NCBI GenBank assembly: GCA_903878085.1
Contig: CAIRGJ010000064.1
Coordinates: 186,001 to 250,000 of the forward strand
Length of the DNA stretch: 64,000 bases
Direction: 5' to 3'
Origin: an uncultured Hyphomicrobiales bacterium
GTDB taxonomy: Bacteria > Pseudomonadota > Alphaproteobacteria > Rhizobiales > Xanthobacteraceae
Part shown: positions 17,897 through 26,573 of the stretch, piece after piece
Layout: each line of letters begins with the position of its first letter
Numbering within the stretch: position 1 is the first letter of the stretch
Notes under the pieces: generated by a model
Seen by the model: only the letters and a program-made list of their open reading frames with translations
Database searches by the model: none
Told to the model about the DNA's origin: nothing
Position numbers and translations under genes: made by a program

Positions 17897-18841
17897 GTGG
17901 CCGTGACAAAATCAGATCGGTCCCTGACGGTCAATGTCTTTCCCGGCGGCTTCAATTGGCCTCTGTATGTCGGACAGGACAGGGGATTTTTCGCGGACCA
18001 GGGCCTGGCGATCGAGCTTCAAGGCACGCCGGGCTCGGTGACGCAGATGACCGATTTTGCGCGGGGAAGTTTCGATATCGCGATGACGGCGGTCGACAAT
18101 ATCGTCGCTTACGTCGAAGGACAGGGCCAGGCCACGATTGGGCCGCAGCCGGAGTTCTTTGCATTCATGGGCGTTGACTCCGGCTTTCTCAGTCTGGTTG
18201 CCTCGCCGGCGATCGCGAGCATTCATGACCTGCGCGGCAAGATTGTTTCCGTCGACGCGATGACAACCGGCTACGCGTTTGTCCTTTACGAAATCATGCG
18301 AAGGAATGGCCTCGACAGAGACAAAGGTGACTACACCCTCGTCAGCGCGGGCGGCATGGCTCAACGCTGGAACGGCCTGCGCGAGGGCCGCCATCACGCG
18401 ACGCTGTTGTCGGCACCTTACAATCTCATCGCCAAGACGGCGGGATTTTCTGAATTGGTGCGGGCAACCGACGTGATCGGTCCCTACCAGGGCAACGTCG
18501 CCGCGGCGCGCCGTTCATGGGCCGCGAACAACACAGACAAAATCGTCGGCTACATCCGCACCTTTCGGAAGTCAGTGGCCTGGCTCTACGACGCCTCGAA
18601 CCGAGCTGAAGCGATCGATATTCTGTGCCACCACCTGCCCCAAATGCCGCGTGACATCGCTGTCGCAAGCCATGCGGAGCTCCTGCATCCGGCCCACGGG
18701 TTCTTCAATAACTGCGAGCTGGATCTCGATGGCCTTAAGTGCGTTCTCGAATTGCGCAGTCGATATGCCTCGCCATCTAAACTCTTGGGCACTGCAGGTC
18801 GGTATCGCGATCCGCGATATTCAAACATTGCAAACGCTTGA
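17897..18841 (+). CDS. NMT1/SsuA-type receptor-like protein without signal peptide
   Basis: About 314 residues from GTG 17897 (or GTG 17903), immediately after the FAH stop. The fold pattern of NMT1/SsuA receptors is clear (FNWPLYVGQDRGFFADQGLAIEL, then DFARGSFDIAMTAVDNIVAY, and LRGKIVSVDAMTTGYAFVLYE). The N-terminus, however, is short and polar and goes straight into the first strand, so no secretion signal is seen. Either it acts in the cytoplasm as a ligand sensor or enzyme of this fold, or the true start has been lost. It closes the 11.9-18.8 kb operon. Confidence 0.72.
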   Translation: MAVTKSDRSLTVNVFPGGFNWPLYVGQDRGFFADQGLAIELQGTPGSVTQMTDFARGSFDIAMTAVDNIVAYVEGQGQATIGPQPEFFAFMGVDSGFLSLVASPAIASIHDLRGKIVSVDAMTTGYAFVLYEIMRRNGLDRDKGDYTLVSAGGMAQRWNGLREGRHHATLLSAPYNLIAKTAGFSELVRATDVIGPYQGNVAAARRSWAANNTDKIVGYIRTFRKSVAWLYDASNRAEAIDILCHHLPQMPRDIAVASHAELLHPAHGFFNNCELDLDGLKCVLELRSRYASPSKLLGTAGRYRDPRYSNIANA

Positions 18842-19338
18842 CTCCAAGCCAGGTCCCGCTCGAAATCGGCGACGTTCCGTAATCTGCCATTATCGGAATC
18901 CAACTCGCCCTTGCCCTGACTTGCGTGCCTATAGAGAAACTCGCGCAGTCGACGTCGTGATCAAAATGAAAATGATGCAATAAGAAAGTACAACGAGCAG
19001 TACAACACGGTGCACTTAGGACCGGCGTAAGTACCTAGAAATCAATACAGATTTGCGCTTCCGCGCCACTGTCCATCATCGGGGCGACGGATAATTTCCG
19101 ATTGATATCAGTCGCTTATGTGATCTCAAAAAGGCCCATGCCACGCTCCGCTTGTTAAAGAAACATATGCCATTCGTTCTGCGCTAATGGCAATTGCTCC
19201 CATCTTCAAGTGGAGTATTCTTTACAGAGGCAAGCCCGCATTAGGATTCCGGGACGTGAAAGCGGTCCTGTCAGCTAAGAGCCAAAGGCGGACATTGGTC
19301 ATCCTCTCAACAAACTCAAACGACATCTGCTTTGAGCC
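18842..19338. other. Intergenic stretch, no gene seen
   Basis: About 500 bp between two convergent units. Its GC looks lower than in the flanks and the short frames are not protein-like. No clear hairpin with a T-run was found. Confidence 0.4.
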
Positions 19339-20301
19339 TCACTGGGGGACCAAATTAGCCGCTTTGGAGATGCTCTTTATCTCGGCTACTCGCGCTCTTA
19401 AGTAAGCTTCGAATTGATCTGGCGTGCCTCCGATCAATTCGACGCCCAATGAATCCATCTGCTTTTGCACGGCGGGATCGGTCAAGGCCTTGTTGACGGC
19501 CGCATTGATCTTGTCGACAACGGCGCGCGGCGTCTTGGCTGGGGCCAGAAGACCAAACCAAGAGGTCGCCTCGTAGCCAGGAACGGTGTCGCCGATTGTA
19601 GGTAGCTCGGGAAACATGGCCGATCGCTTCGGCGAGCCAACGGCCACCCCTCTCAATGCACCGCTGCGCACTTGGCCCAGAATGCTCGGCGCATTCTCGA
19701 ACTGCACGTCGAGACGTCCCGCCAGCAGATCCAGAATCGCCGGCCCCGCGCCACGATAGGGCACGTGAACGAGATCGACGTTTGCCATCGCCGCGAACAG
19801 CGCCGAGCTCAAATGCGTGGCAGACCCGATGCCGGCGCTGCCATACCGAACCTCTCCCGCTTTTGCTTTCGCCATGTCGATGACATCCTGAACCGACTTG
19901 ATTTTCGAGTCCTTCGGGACCACGAGCACAATCGGGCTGGTGGCGACCAGTGCGATGGCGTCAAAATCTTTAATCGGATCGTACGCGATATCCTTTTGGA
20001 TATAGGGATTGATCGTGAGCGATGGCGTTGCCGTCACGAGCGTGTAGCCGTCTGGCGCGGCTTTGCCCGCCTGGTTGAGACCGAGCGTGCCGCCCGCGCC
20101 ACCGATATTAATTACAACAATTTGTTGGCCCAGCTCACGTCCCAGATAGTCGGCCACTATTCGCGCTTGGGAGTCGGTGCTCCCGCCGGGAGCAAACGGC
20201 ACGATCAGCCGGACCGAATGTGAGGGGTAGTCCGTTTGTGCGGCAACGGCACCGATCAGACAGATCGTTGCTGCAATAGCGCTTAGTGCAATTTTCAGCA
20301 C
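19339..20301 (-). CDS. Bug (TctC) family solute receptor
   Basis: A 320-residue periplasmic receptor, signal peptide about 1-21 (GAVAAQ). Family hallmarks: SVRLIVPFAPGGSTDSQARI near the N-terminus, GGAGGTLG, PDGYTLV, YDPIKDFDAIALVA, then GEVRYGSAGIGSATHLSSALF. Bug receptors bind small carboxylates (citrate, terephthalate, nicotinate, amino dicarboxylates) and normally feed TctA-TctB permeases. None is nearby. It lies 86 bp downstream of the MmgE/PrpD gene and probably ends that operon. Confidence 0.92.
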   Translation of the reverse strand: MLKIALSAIAATICLIGAVAAQTDYPSHSVRLIVPFAPGGSTDSQARIVADYLGRELGQQIVVINIGGAGGTLGLNQAGKAAPDGYTLVTATPSLTINPYIQKDIAYDPIKDFDAIALVATSPIVLVVPKDSKIKSVQDVIDMAKAKAGEVRYGSAGIGSATHLSSALFAAMANVDLVHVPYRGAGPAILDLLAGRLDVQFENAPSILGQVRSGALRGVAVGSPKRSAMFPELPTIGDTVPGYEATSWFGLLAPAKTPRAVVDKINAAVNKALTDPAVQKQMDSLGVELIGGTPDQFEAYLRARVAEIKSISKAANLVPQ

Positions 20302-20387
20302 CGCTTTTCTCCTTCAAGTTCGGTCTCAGCCCTATAGCGCGCCCCGAGCTGCTTTGTTGTCCCCGGGGATGCCGTGGACGATTCTAA

Positions 20388-21731
20388 CTACCGATCGGCG
20401 AGCCAATCGAGGTCGTGTTCCCTCTCGAGGCCGATCAGCCGCCGAAAACAAGCCGCGGCATTCGGCTTATCGCCAACGAGCAAAAAAAACTTGTCGCGAA
20501 ACTCGTCGTCGGTCAGTGGCTGCTCAGGCGTGCCCGGAAAGCTATCGCAGCTTCGCGTGAAGGCTGTGCCGTCTCGGAGACGGACGTGCACCGCAGCGCC
20601 CCAAGACGAAAAGCCGGCCGGCGTCCCGCCTTCGACCGAAATTCGCGCCGATAAGGCTGCTATCCGAGGGTTGTCGAATACTTCCTGGCTAAAGCTTGCG
20701 GGATTCAGGGCGTCTCCGGCCAGAGCGGCGGCGACGCACCAAGGGATACTGTATTGCGCCATGATCAAGTCGGCGGGGACTGGAATATTATGAAGCGTCG
20801 CCATCTTCGCGCTTCCCTTGACGACGATTGAGTCGATCTCCTCGATAGCGAAGCCGTGTTCCGCGGCCATTGCGCGAGCGGCTTCGATCGGCATATGCGC
20901 GGTGATGTGGCACGGGTAACGCTTGAGACAGATTTTCAGCGTTTCCCAGGTTTGCCCTAGGCCAAGCGTCAGCCGTTGCGGATCGCTTTCCAGGCAAAAG
21001 GCCCGCAGAAATCCGTCGTGACCTTCGAGCACGCTTGCCGGGCCAGTGAAGCCTTCCTGCGCCAAGGTCGCGGCCAGGATTCCACCTTCCGCCGCGCGAC
21101 CAAGATGCAGACGTTTCACCATGCCGCCGCTGCCGGAATTTGCAAATTCGAGAAGGCCGCTTGCGAGCGATCCAGCAATGCCAAGCGCATTGGTCATCTG
21201 GCCGGCATCGAGCCCCAGAAGCTTACCGGCGACGATAGCCGCACCCAACGGGCCGGTCAGGCCGGGCGCATGAAAGCCGCGGGATTCCGCGCTGTGTCGC
21301 GTCGCATCACCTATTCTGAACAGGACTTCGCAGCCCGCGACGAAAGCAAGGATGACGTCCTCGCCGCTTTTTCCAAGATGCTGCGCCATCGCGAGGGCCG
21401 GCGGAACAAGGGTCGCTCCCGGATGGACACCCGCGCCAGGGCGTCGCAATGAATCCAGTTCGTAGGCGTGCGCCGCGGTCCCCATGGCAAGAGCCGCGGC
21501 TCCCGGCTGCACCAAACACCCGCGTGTCCCCACAATCGCGCTATGACCGCTTGCGCTGGTCTTAAGAGCGTAATCGGCGACCTTCCGGCTCCACGGCAGC
21601 TCCGCGCCAAAAAACATCGCGGCCACTGTGTCTGCGATGCACTGTTTAGCGCGTCGAACAACAGCGTCGGGAATATCGTCAAACGACAATGACGAGGCAA
21701 ATCGCGCCAAGTCTCGGGTTTCGCCTGCCAT
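20388..21731 (-). CDS. MmgE/PrpD family protein
   Basis: A 447-residue protein from ATG 21731 (MAGETRDLARFASSL); a frame extending to 21785 overlaps the upstream gene and is less likely. It shows the family's helical domain (VVRRAKQCIADTVAAMFFGA), the AHAYELDSLRRPGAGVHPGA stretch holding active-site His and Asp positions, and KRYPCHITAHMPIEA. Known members are 2-methylcitrate dehydratase, cis-aconitate decarboxylase and iminodisuccinate epimerase, all acting on di- or tricarboxylates. Context with acyl-CoA ligase and crotonase suggests catabolism of an imported dicarboxylate. Confidence 0.9.
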   Translation of the reverse strand: MAGETRDLARFASSLSFDDIPDAVVRRAKQCIADTVAAMFFGAELPWSRKVADYALKTSASGHSAIVGTRGCLVQPGAAALAMGTAAHAYELDSLRRPGAGVHPGATLVPPALAMAQHLGKSGEDVILAFVAGCEVLFRIGDATRHSAESRGFHAPGLTGPLGAAIVAGKLLGLDAGQMTNALGIAGSLASGLLEFANSGSGGMVKRLHLGRAAEGGILAATLAQEGFTGPASVLEGHDGFLRAFCLESDPQRLTLGLGQTWETLKICLKRYPCHITAHMPIEAARAMAAEHGFAIEEIDSIVVKGSAKMATLHNIPVPADLIMAQYSIPWCVAAALAGDALNPASFSQEVFDNPRIAALSARISVEGGTPAGFSSWGAAVHVRLRDGTAFTRSCDSFPGTPEQPLTDDEFRDKFFLLVGDKPNAAACFRRLIGLEREHDLDWLADR

Positions 21732-21750
21732 CGAGTTTATCCACTTTTGT

Positions 21751-23856
21751 TTAGCGATCGTTGTGCTTGACGACCACCAGTCCATCCGCTGCTACGACAC
21801 CCTGCCCCCGCGGCAGCACAAACAGCGGATTGATCTCGGCCTCTTGCAGTTTACTGCCGATAGCTACGATCATGTTTGAGAAGGCGAGCATCGCCTCGAC
21901 AAGCGCGTCGACGTCCGCTATCGGCCGTCCGCGAAAGCCCTTCAGCAGCGGGGATGTCTTCAGTTCGTCGACCATAGCCAGAGCGTCGGCCCGGGATATT
22001 GGAACAAGCCGCAATGACGTGTCTCGGAACAGCTCGGCAGTAATACCGCCCATACCCAGCAAGATGACGGGACCGAGTTGGGCATCATGGCGGAAGCCGA
22101 GAATTACTTCGACGCCGCTTGTGACGAGCTCCTGCACCAAAAAGCCTTCTGGCCTGACCCGTGTCGCCGCAAAAAAACGCTCGGCAAGCTGCGCACAAGC
22201 GTGTGCGGCATTTTCAGGCACAACGTTGACTGCAACACCGCCAGCGTCAGACTTGTGAAGCACATCGCGCGACAAGACTTTGACGACGACATTGCCGGCA
22301 AACGTTTTTGCCGCGGGCAACGCTTCGTCGGGCGTTTTTGCGACGATTTCGCGCGTGATAGGAATGCCAAACCGAGCAAACAGTCGCTTACTGTCGGCCT
22401 CGTTGAGTGCGCCCGGCCGCAACATTGAGTGCACATCGTCGCCGACGGCGGCGACAGCGTTGACGGCGGCATTGCTTGGATAGTCACTTGTTGTCAATTC
22501 GCCAACACGGTACAGCGCTGCGAGCGCGGCCGCGCAGCTCTCCGGTGCAGCAAAAATCGGGACGCCGGCGAGATTGAGCGCCCGTACCAATTCCGGCGCA
22601 TCGGGACTGACAAAACCGACGACTGGCTTTTCGCTCATAGCAGCGCAATCGCGCAAGGGCGCGCCGACTGTTTCCGGCTCGCGCAAAGCCGATGACCCGA
22701 GGACGACCGCAACGGCGTCGTAAGTCGGGCTAGTAACGACCGCGTCGAGAATGGTGCGGAAAGTGTCGGACTTAACGCCCGCGAGTGTGACGTCGATTGG
22801 ATTGCGGTCGAGTGTTGCGCCCTCGATCGCGAGCGCCTTGAGCTTAGCCGCGGTGCTCTCATCCGGCGGCGGAGTCTCAAATCCGGCAACGCCTGCGGCA
22901 TCCGCGAGCAGGCTCGCTGAGCCGCCGGTCGACGTAATGATGGCAATCCGGCGGCCCTTCAATGCGCGGCTGCTACTGAGCGCTAGCGGAATATCGAGCA
23001 GATCCGAATATCGCTCGGCGCGGATGACGCCAAATTGGCGGAACAGCGCATCATAGGCCGCGTCGGAGCCCGCTAATGCGCCGGTATGCGACACCGCCGA
23101 TTGTGCGCCGGATTCAGAGCGTCCGACTTTGAAAGCGACCACCGGCTTGCCGGCGGCATGCGCGCGCATCACCGCGGCTTGAAACGCTTTCGGCCTGCGC
23201 AGACCTTCGAGGTAGAGCGCGATCACCTTCGTGGCCGGATCGGCTACGAGATGGTCAACGAAATCGGCAACCTCGAGGTCACACTCATTACCGGTGGCGA
23301 TGAGTTTGGAGAACCCGATCCCTGCCGCCTGCGCGCGCGACAGGAGCGATCCGAGGATGCCGCCGCTCTGGGATACCAGCGCGATGTTGCCTGCTATGAT
23401 ATCGTCAGTGACAAGCGCATTGCTCGCCGACAGCACGATCCGCTCGCTGATATTGACAACGCCGATGGTGTTCGGACCCAAAAGCCGCATCGCGCCGGCC
23501 GCACGCTTCAACTCCTCTTGCCGGGTCCTGCCCTCCGGCCCGCTTTCGCCAAATCCGCTCGCCAGAACGATGGCCGCACCGGTACCGATGGCCGCGAGCT
23601 GCCTGACAGCGTCGATAACTTTCGACCCGCCGATGAGTACAATCGCGACATCGGGTGCCTGCGGCAGCGCGGCGACCTCCGGATAGCAACGATGGTTGCC
23701 GATCGTTTCGTAACGCGGATTAACCGGATAGATTGTTCCCGCGAAGCCGTATTTTTCGAGATAGAGGAGCGGGCGTCCGGTCAATTTGGCCGTGTCGGCG
23801 GACGCGCCAACGATAACGACGCTACGCGGCCGCAACAACTTTCCGAGCGCTTCCAT
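21751..23856 (-). CDS. NDP-forming acyl-CoA synthetase (ACD/AcdA-AcdB type, single chain)
   Basis: A 701-residue one-chain acyl-CoA ligase that makes a CoA thioester with ATP via a phosphohistidine. From the N-terminus it has a CoA-binding Rossmann domain (SVVIVGASADTAKL at about 11-24), ligase flavodoxin-like domains with the phospho-His region SAVSHTGALAGSD, and a C-terminal ATP-grasp domain (about 480-690; VVVKVLSRDVLHKSDAGGV, then GFRHDAQLGPVILLGMGG). The start ATG 23856 overlaps the crotonase stop by one base (TAATG), so the two are coupled; the frame extends to 23919 without support. It should activate the acid taken in by the Bug receptor for the crotonase step. Confidence 0.9.
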   Translation of the reverse strand: MEALGKLLRPRSVVIVGASADTAKLTGRPLLYLEKYGFAGTIYPVNPRYETIGNHRCYPEVAALPQAPDVAIVLIGGSKVIDAVRQLAAIGTGAAIVLASGFGESGPEGRTRQEELKRAAGAMRLLGPNTIGVVNISERIVLSASNALVTDDIIAGNIALVSQSGGILGSLLSRAQAAGIGFSKLIATGNECDLEVADFVDHLVADPATKVIALYLEGLRRPKAFQAAVMRAHAAGKPVVAFKVGRSESGAQSAVSHTGALAGSDAAYDALFRQFGVIRAERYSDLLDIPLALSSSRALKGRRIAIITSTGGSASLLADAAGVAGFETPPPDESTAAKLKALAIEGATLDRNPIDVTLAGVKSDTFRTILDAVVTSPTYDAVAVVLGSSALREPETVGAPLRDCAAMSEKPVVGFVSPDAPELVRALNLAGVPIFAAPESCAAALAALYRVGELTTSDYPSNAAVNAVAAVGDDVHSMLRPGALNEADSKRLFARFGIPITREIVAKTPDEALPAAKTFAGNVVVKVLSRDVLHKSDAGGVAVNVVPENAAHACAQLAERFFAATRVRPEGFLVQELVTSGVEVILGFRHDAQLGPVILLGMGGITAELFRDTSLRLVPISRADALAMVDELKTSPLLKGFRGRPIADVDALVEAMLAFSNMIVAIGSKLQEAEINPLFVLPRGQGVVAADGLVVVKHNDR

Positions 23857-24638
23857 TAGCGTGCGGTCTTGTCGAGGAAGGCGCTGACCGCGTCCCGATG
23901 TTCCGACGTGGTGTAGCAAACTGCCTGCGCCTCGCGGCCGAGCGCAAACACCTGTTCCTCGGCTGACTCGAAGGTACGGTCGAGAATCGCCTTGGAGAAA
24001 GCGAGTGACACCGCAGAGCCTTGACTAAGTTCACGCGCCCAGGCGGCCGCGTCGGCGACGAGCCGATCGGCACCCGTCACACGATCGGCAATACCGATAG
24101 CGACGGCTTCCTTTGCGTTGACCGTGCGGCCTGAGAAAATCAGTTCCTTGGCACGCGGCAGTCCGATGCGGCGTGGTAGGAAGTACATACCGCCGCCGTC
24201 GGAAACAAGGCCGCGCTTTACGAAACTCATCGTGAACGCCGCGTGCTCGGAGGCGACGATGAAGTCGCAGGCGAGCGCCATGTCGCAACCGAGCCCGGCT
24301 GCAGCGCCATTCACTGCGGCAATCACCACTTTCGGCATACCGTGCAGCAGCGCGATGCTTTTGTGAGTCTGGCCCTGCCGCCGCCAACCGTTAAAGGCGA
24401 CCTGCCCCGCTGGTGCGTTCAGCCGCTCTTTCATGCCGGAGACGTCGCCGCCCGAGCAGAATGACTTGCCCTTTCCAGTAAGAACCACGGCATGCACATT
24501 CTCATCGGCAGCAATTCGCTCAAGGACGGTGACAAACTCGGCGCGCAGCGTATCGTTGATGGCATTACGCACGTCCGGCCGGTTGAGCGTCACAATCGCG
24601 ACAGCCTCTTCGATCACCATTTCTACAAGTTCTGTCAC
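23856..24638 (-). CDS. Enoyl-CoA hydratase/isomerase (crotonase family, PaaG-like)
   Basis: A 260-residue crotonase. The oxyanion-hole segments are GKGKSFCSGGDVSGM and AAVNGAAAGLGCDMALACDF. The second catalytic region reads RGLVSDGGGMYFLPRRIG, with Asp where hydratases have Glu, as in PaaG-type isomerases; it may therefore isomerise or open a ring rather than hydrate. It is 13 bp after the receptor gene at 24652 and overlaps the acyl-CoA ligase gene by one base. Confidence 0.9.
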   Translation of the reverse strand: MTELVEMVIEEAVAIVTLNRPDVRNAINDTLRAEFVTVLERIAADENVHAVVLTGKGKSFCSGGDVSGMKERLNAPAGQVAFNGWRRQGQTHKSIALLHGMPKVVIAAVNGAAAGLGCDMALACDFIVASEHAAFTMSFVKRGLVSDGGGMYFLPRRIGLPRAKELIFSGRTVNAKEAVAIGIADRVTGADRLVADAAAWARELSQGSAVSLAFSKAILDRTFESAEEQVFALGREAQAVCYTTSEHRDAVSAFLDKTAR

Positions 24639-24651
24639 GGCGCGGACTCCC

Positions 24652-25638
24652 TCATTCTATCTTGATGGCAGCGTCGTGGACGACCTTGCGCCAACGCGCT
24701 TCCTCGCCCTGCACATAGGTGCCAAGCTGCTCTGGCGCTCCACCGACCATGATGAGGCCTTCGTTCTCCACAAGCTTGTCAAAGGACGGCGCATGCAGCG
24801 ACTTGTCGACCGCTTTGTTGAGCAGCGCGATCGTCGCAAGCGGCGTTTTTGCAGGAGCAAACAAGCCGTACCAGCTCTCGGCGGCATAGTCGGGCACGCC
24901 AGCCTCGGCGACCGTCGGCACGTCCGGGAAAGCGGTGACGCGCTTCGTCGACGTCACCGCGAGCGCTTTCAACTTGCCAGCCTTGATGAGCGAGGTGGCG
25001 CTGGCGACTGTCGTGAACATCACCTGGATGGTGCCACCAAGGAGATCAGTGATCGCAGGCGCAGCACCTTTGTAGTGCACGGCCGTCAGCTTCACCTGGG
25101 CAAGCTCCTTGAACAACTCCCCGGCAAGATGCGCTGACGTGCCTGGCCCGAAAGTGCCGTAGTTAATGCCGTCGGGTTTCGCCTTCGCTGCCGCAATCAG
25201 GCCCGAGATGGAGTTGATGCCCGCGTTCGGGTTTACGACCACGATGTTGAATGAGCGGGCAACCAGCGCAACGGGCGTAAAATCTTTATCGGTGTCATAA
25301 GGCAATTGGGCGCGAAGGCTGGGATTCACGGCGTGCGCGAACGTCGCCATGACCAGCGTATGGCCGTCGGGTTCAGCCCTGGCGACGTATTCGGTGCCGA
25401 TAATGGTGCCCGCGCCGGGCTTGTTCTCAACGATTACCGCTCCACCGAACTCCTTCGCCATCTCTTGTGCGAGGGTGCGCGAGATGATGTCGGTGCCGCC
25501 GCCAGCCGCGAAGGGCACGACAATTCTTGTGACCTGACTGGCAAATTCGGCCGCACAGGCTGCGCCGGAAAAAACAAGGCAGGCAAATGCAGTCAAAAGG
25601 GCATGGCCAAAGCGCATGCGGGCGGCGATTATCGGCAT
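24652..25638 (-). CDS. Bug (TctC) family solute receptor
   Basis: A 328-residue periplasmic receptor and first gene of the operon ending at 19339. The signal peptide is about 1-29 (FSGAACAAE); ATG 25617 (MRFGHALL) is an alternative start. Hallmarks: TRIVVPFAAGGGTDIISRTL, NKPGAGTIIG, PDGHTLVMA, LPYDTDKDFTPVALVARS, AESWYGLFAPAKTP. It probably captures the carboxylate that the ligase activates. It is divergent from the IclR gene with an operator-like palindrome between them. Confidence 0.92.
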   Translation of the reverse strand: MPIIAARMRFGHALLTAFACLVFSGAACAAEFASQVTRIVVPFAAGGGTDIISRTLAQEMAKEFGGAVIVENKPGAGTIIGTEYVARAEPDGHTLVMATFAHAVNPSLRAQLPYDTDKDFTPVALVARSFNIVVVNPNAGINSISGLIAAAKAKPDGINYGTFGPGTSAHLAGELFKELAQVKLTAVHYKGAAPAITDLLGGTIQVMFTTVASATSLIKAGKLKALAVTSTKRVTAFPDVPTVAEAGVPDYAAESWYGLFAPAKTPLATIALLNKAVDKSLHAPSFDKLVENEGLIMVGGAPEQLGTYVQGEEARWRKVVHDAAIKIE

Positions 25639-25722
25639 GTGGGGGCCCCAGCTTCCAACAGTCCATGGCCTTCTTGATTGGCGTGGGTCCTTAACACGCC
25701 GCGGCGGCGGTGCGCCGACACC

Positions 25723-25741
25723 AATTCCACCTAGTGGAAAT
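25723..25741. promoter_or_regulatory. IclR-type operator candidate
   Basis: AATTCCAC-CTA-GTGGAAAT: 8-bp arms with one mismatch and a 3-bp centre, lying 25 bp before the IclR start codon and 84 bp before the divergent receptor gene. The TTCCA/TGGAA half-sites match what several IclR-family regulators bind. Auto- and operon control by the adjacent IclR protein is the simple reading. Confidence 0.6.
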
Positions 25742-25766
25742 GATGCGCGTCGGCTAATCTACCCCG

Positions 25767-26537
25767 ATGAGAAAGCCGAGCCGCTCGCCGCTGAACCGCT
25801 CGCTAACCCGGGGAATCGCCGTTTTGCGCGCGTTCCGGCCTGGAACGGAAGTGCTCGGCAATGGTGAACTCGCCGAGCGCACGGGGCTGCCGCGCGCCAG
25901 CATCAGCCGGTTGACGCAAACCCTGACCGAAGTTGGCTATCTTGAATATTGCGCGCCGCAACGAGCCTACCGGCTCGGTGCACCCGTGCTAACGCTTGGA
26001 CACGCGATGCGCTCAGGATCGTCAGTGCTGCGAATAGCAACGCCGCCAATGACGGCGCTGGCGCGCCGCCTACGAATCAATGTTGGCCTCGCCGTACGCG
26101 ACGGCGACGACATGGTCTATCTCGAATCAGTCCGTTTCAATGCGAAGGGCTCGCAGCGCTCGGTCGTATCGGGTCAGCGCGTGCCGGTTGAATTGACAGC
26201 GCTCGGCCGTGCCTGGCTGGCGGTCGCCCCACAATCCGAACGGCAAGCGTTTATGGAGCAGCTAAAAGTGAAACGGCACAAACGCTGGCGTCTATTGCGA
26301 AAGGAAATCATCGAAGCTGCAACTTCGATAGAACGGCGCGGCTACTGCGTTGCGTCGTGGCAGCCACAGGTCATTGCATTGGCCACGCCGCTGCTGTCCG
26401 CGCAGCATCCGATCCATGTGATGAATGTCAGTGTGACCACCGAGGAGCCAAAGGCAGCTGTCACCTTCGCTCTTGAGCAGCCGCTTCTCACGCTCGCGGC
26501 AGAGCTGCGACAGGCGATTAACGAGGCGAGCCAATGA
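25767..26537 (+). CDS. IclR family transcriptional regulator
   Basis: A 256-residue regulator. A winged helix at about 8-72 (NRSLTRGIAVLRAFRPG, then LPRASISRLTQTLTEVGYLE) is followed by the IclR effector domain (about 85-250) with NVGLAVRDGDDMVYLESVR and GQRVPVELTALGRAWLA. It is divergent from the receptor-crotonase-ligase-MmgE operon and is its likely regulator, sensing the substrate or a pathway intermediate. Confidence 0.92.
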   Translation: MRKPSRSPLNRSLTRGIAVLRAFRPGTEVLGNGELAERTGLPRASISRLTQTLTEVGYLEYCAPQRAYRLGAPVLTLGHAMRSGSSVLRIATPPMTALARRLRINVGLAVRDGDDMVYLESVRFNAKGSQRSVVSGQRVPVELTALGRAWLAVAPQSERQAFMEQLKVKRHKRWRLLRKEIIEAATSIERRGYCVASWQPQVIALATPLLSAQHPIHVMNVSVTTEEPKAAVTFALEQPLLTLAAELRQAINEASQ

Positions 26538-26573
26538 GCTTGCGCGCCAGCCTTGGACACAGCGGTTTGGCAC

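Noticed and set aside
10621-18841. NMT1/THI5-like receptors read as a thiamine-precursor transport system
   Set aside because: The fold name covers many ligands; no thi genes and no THI-box-like leader were found nearby.
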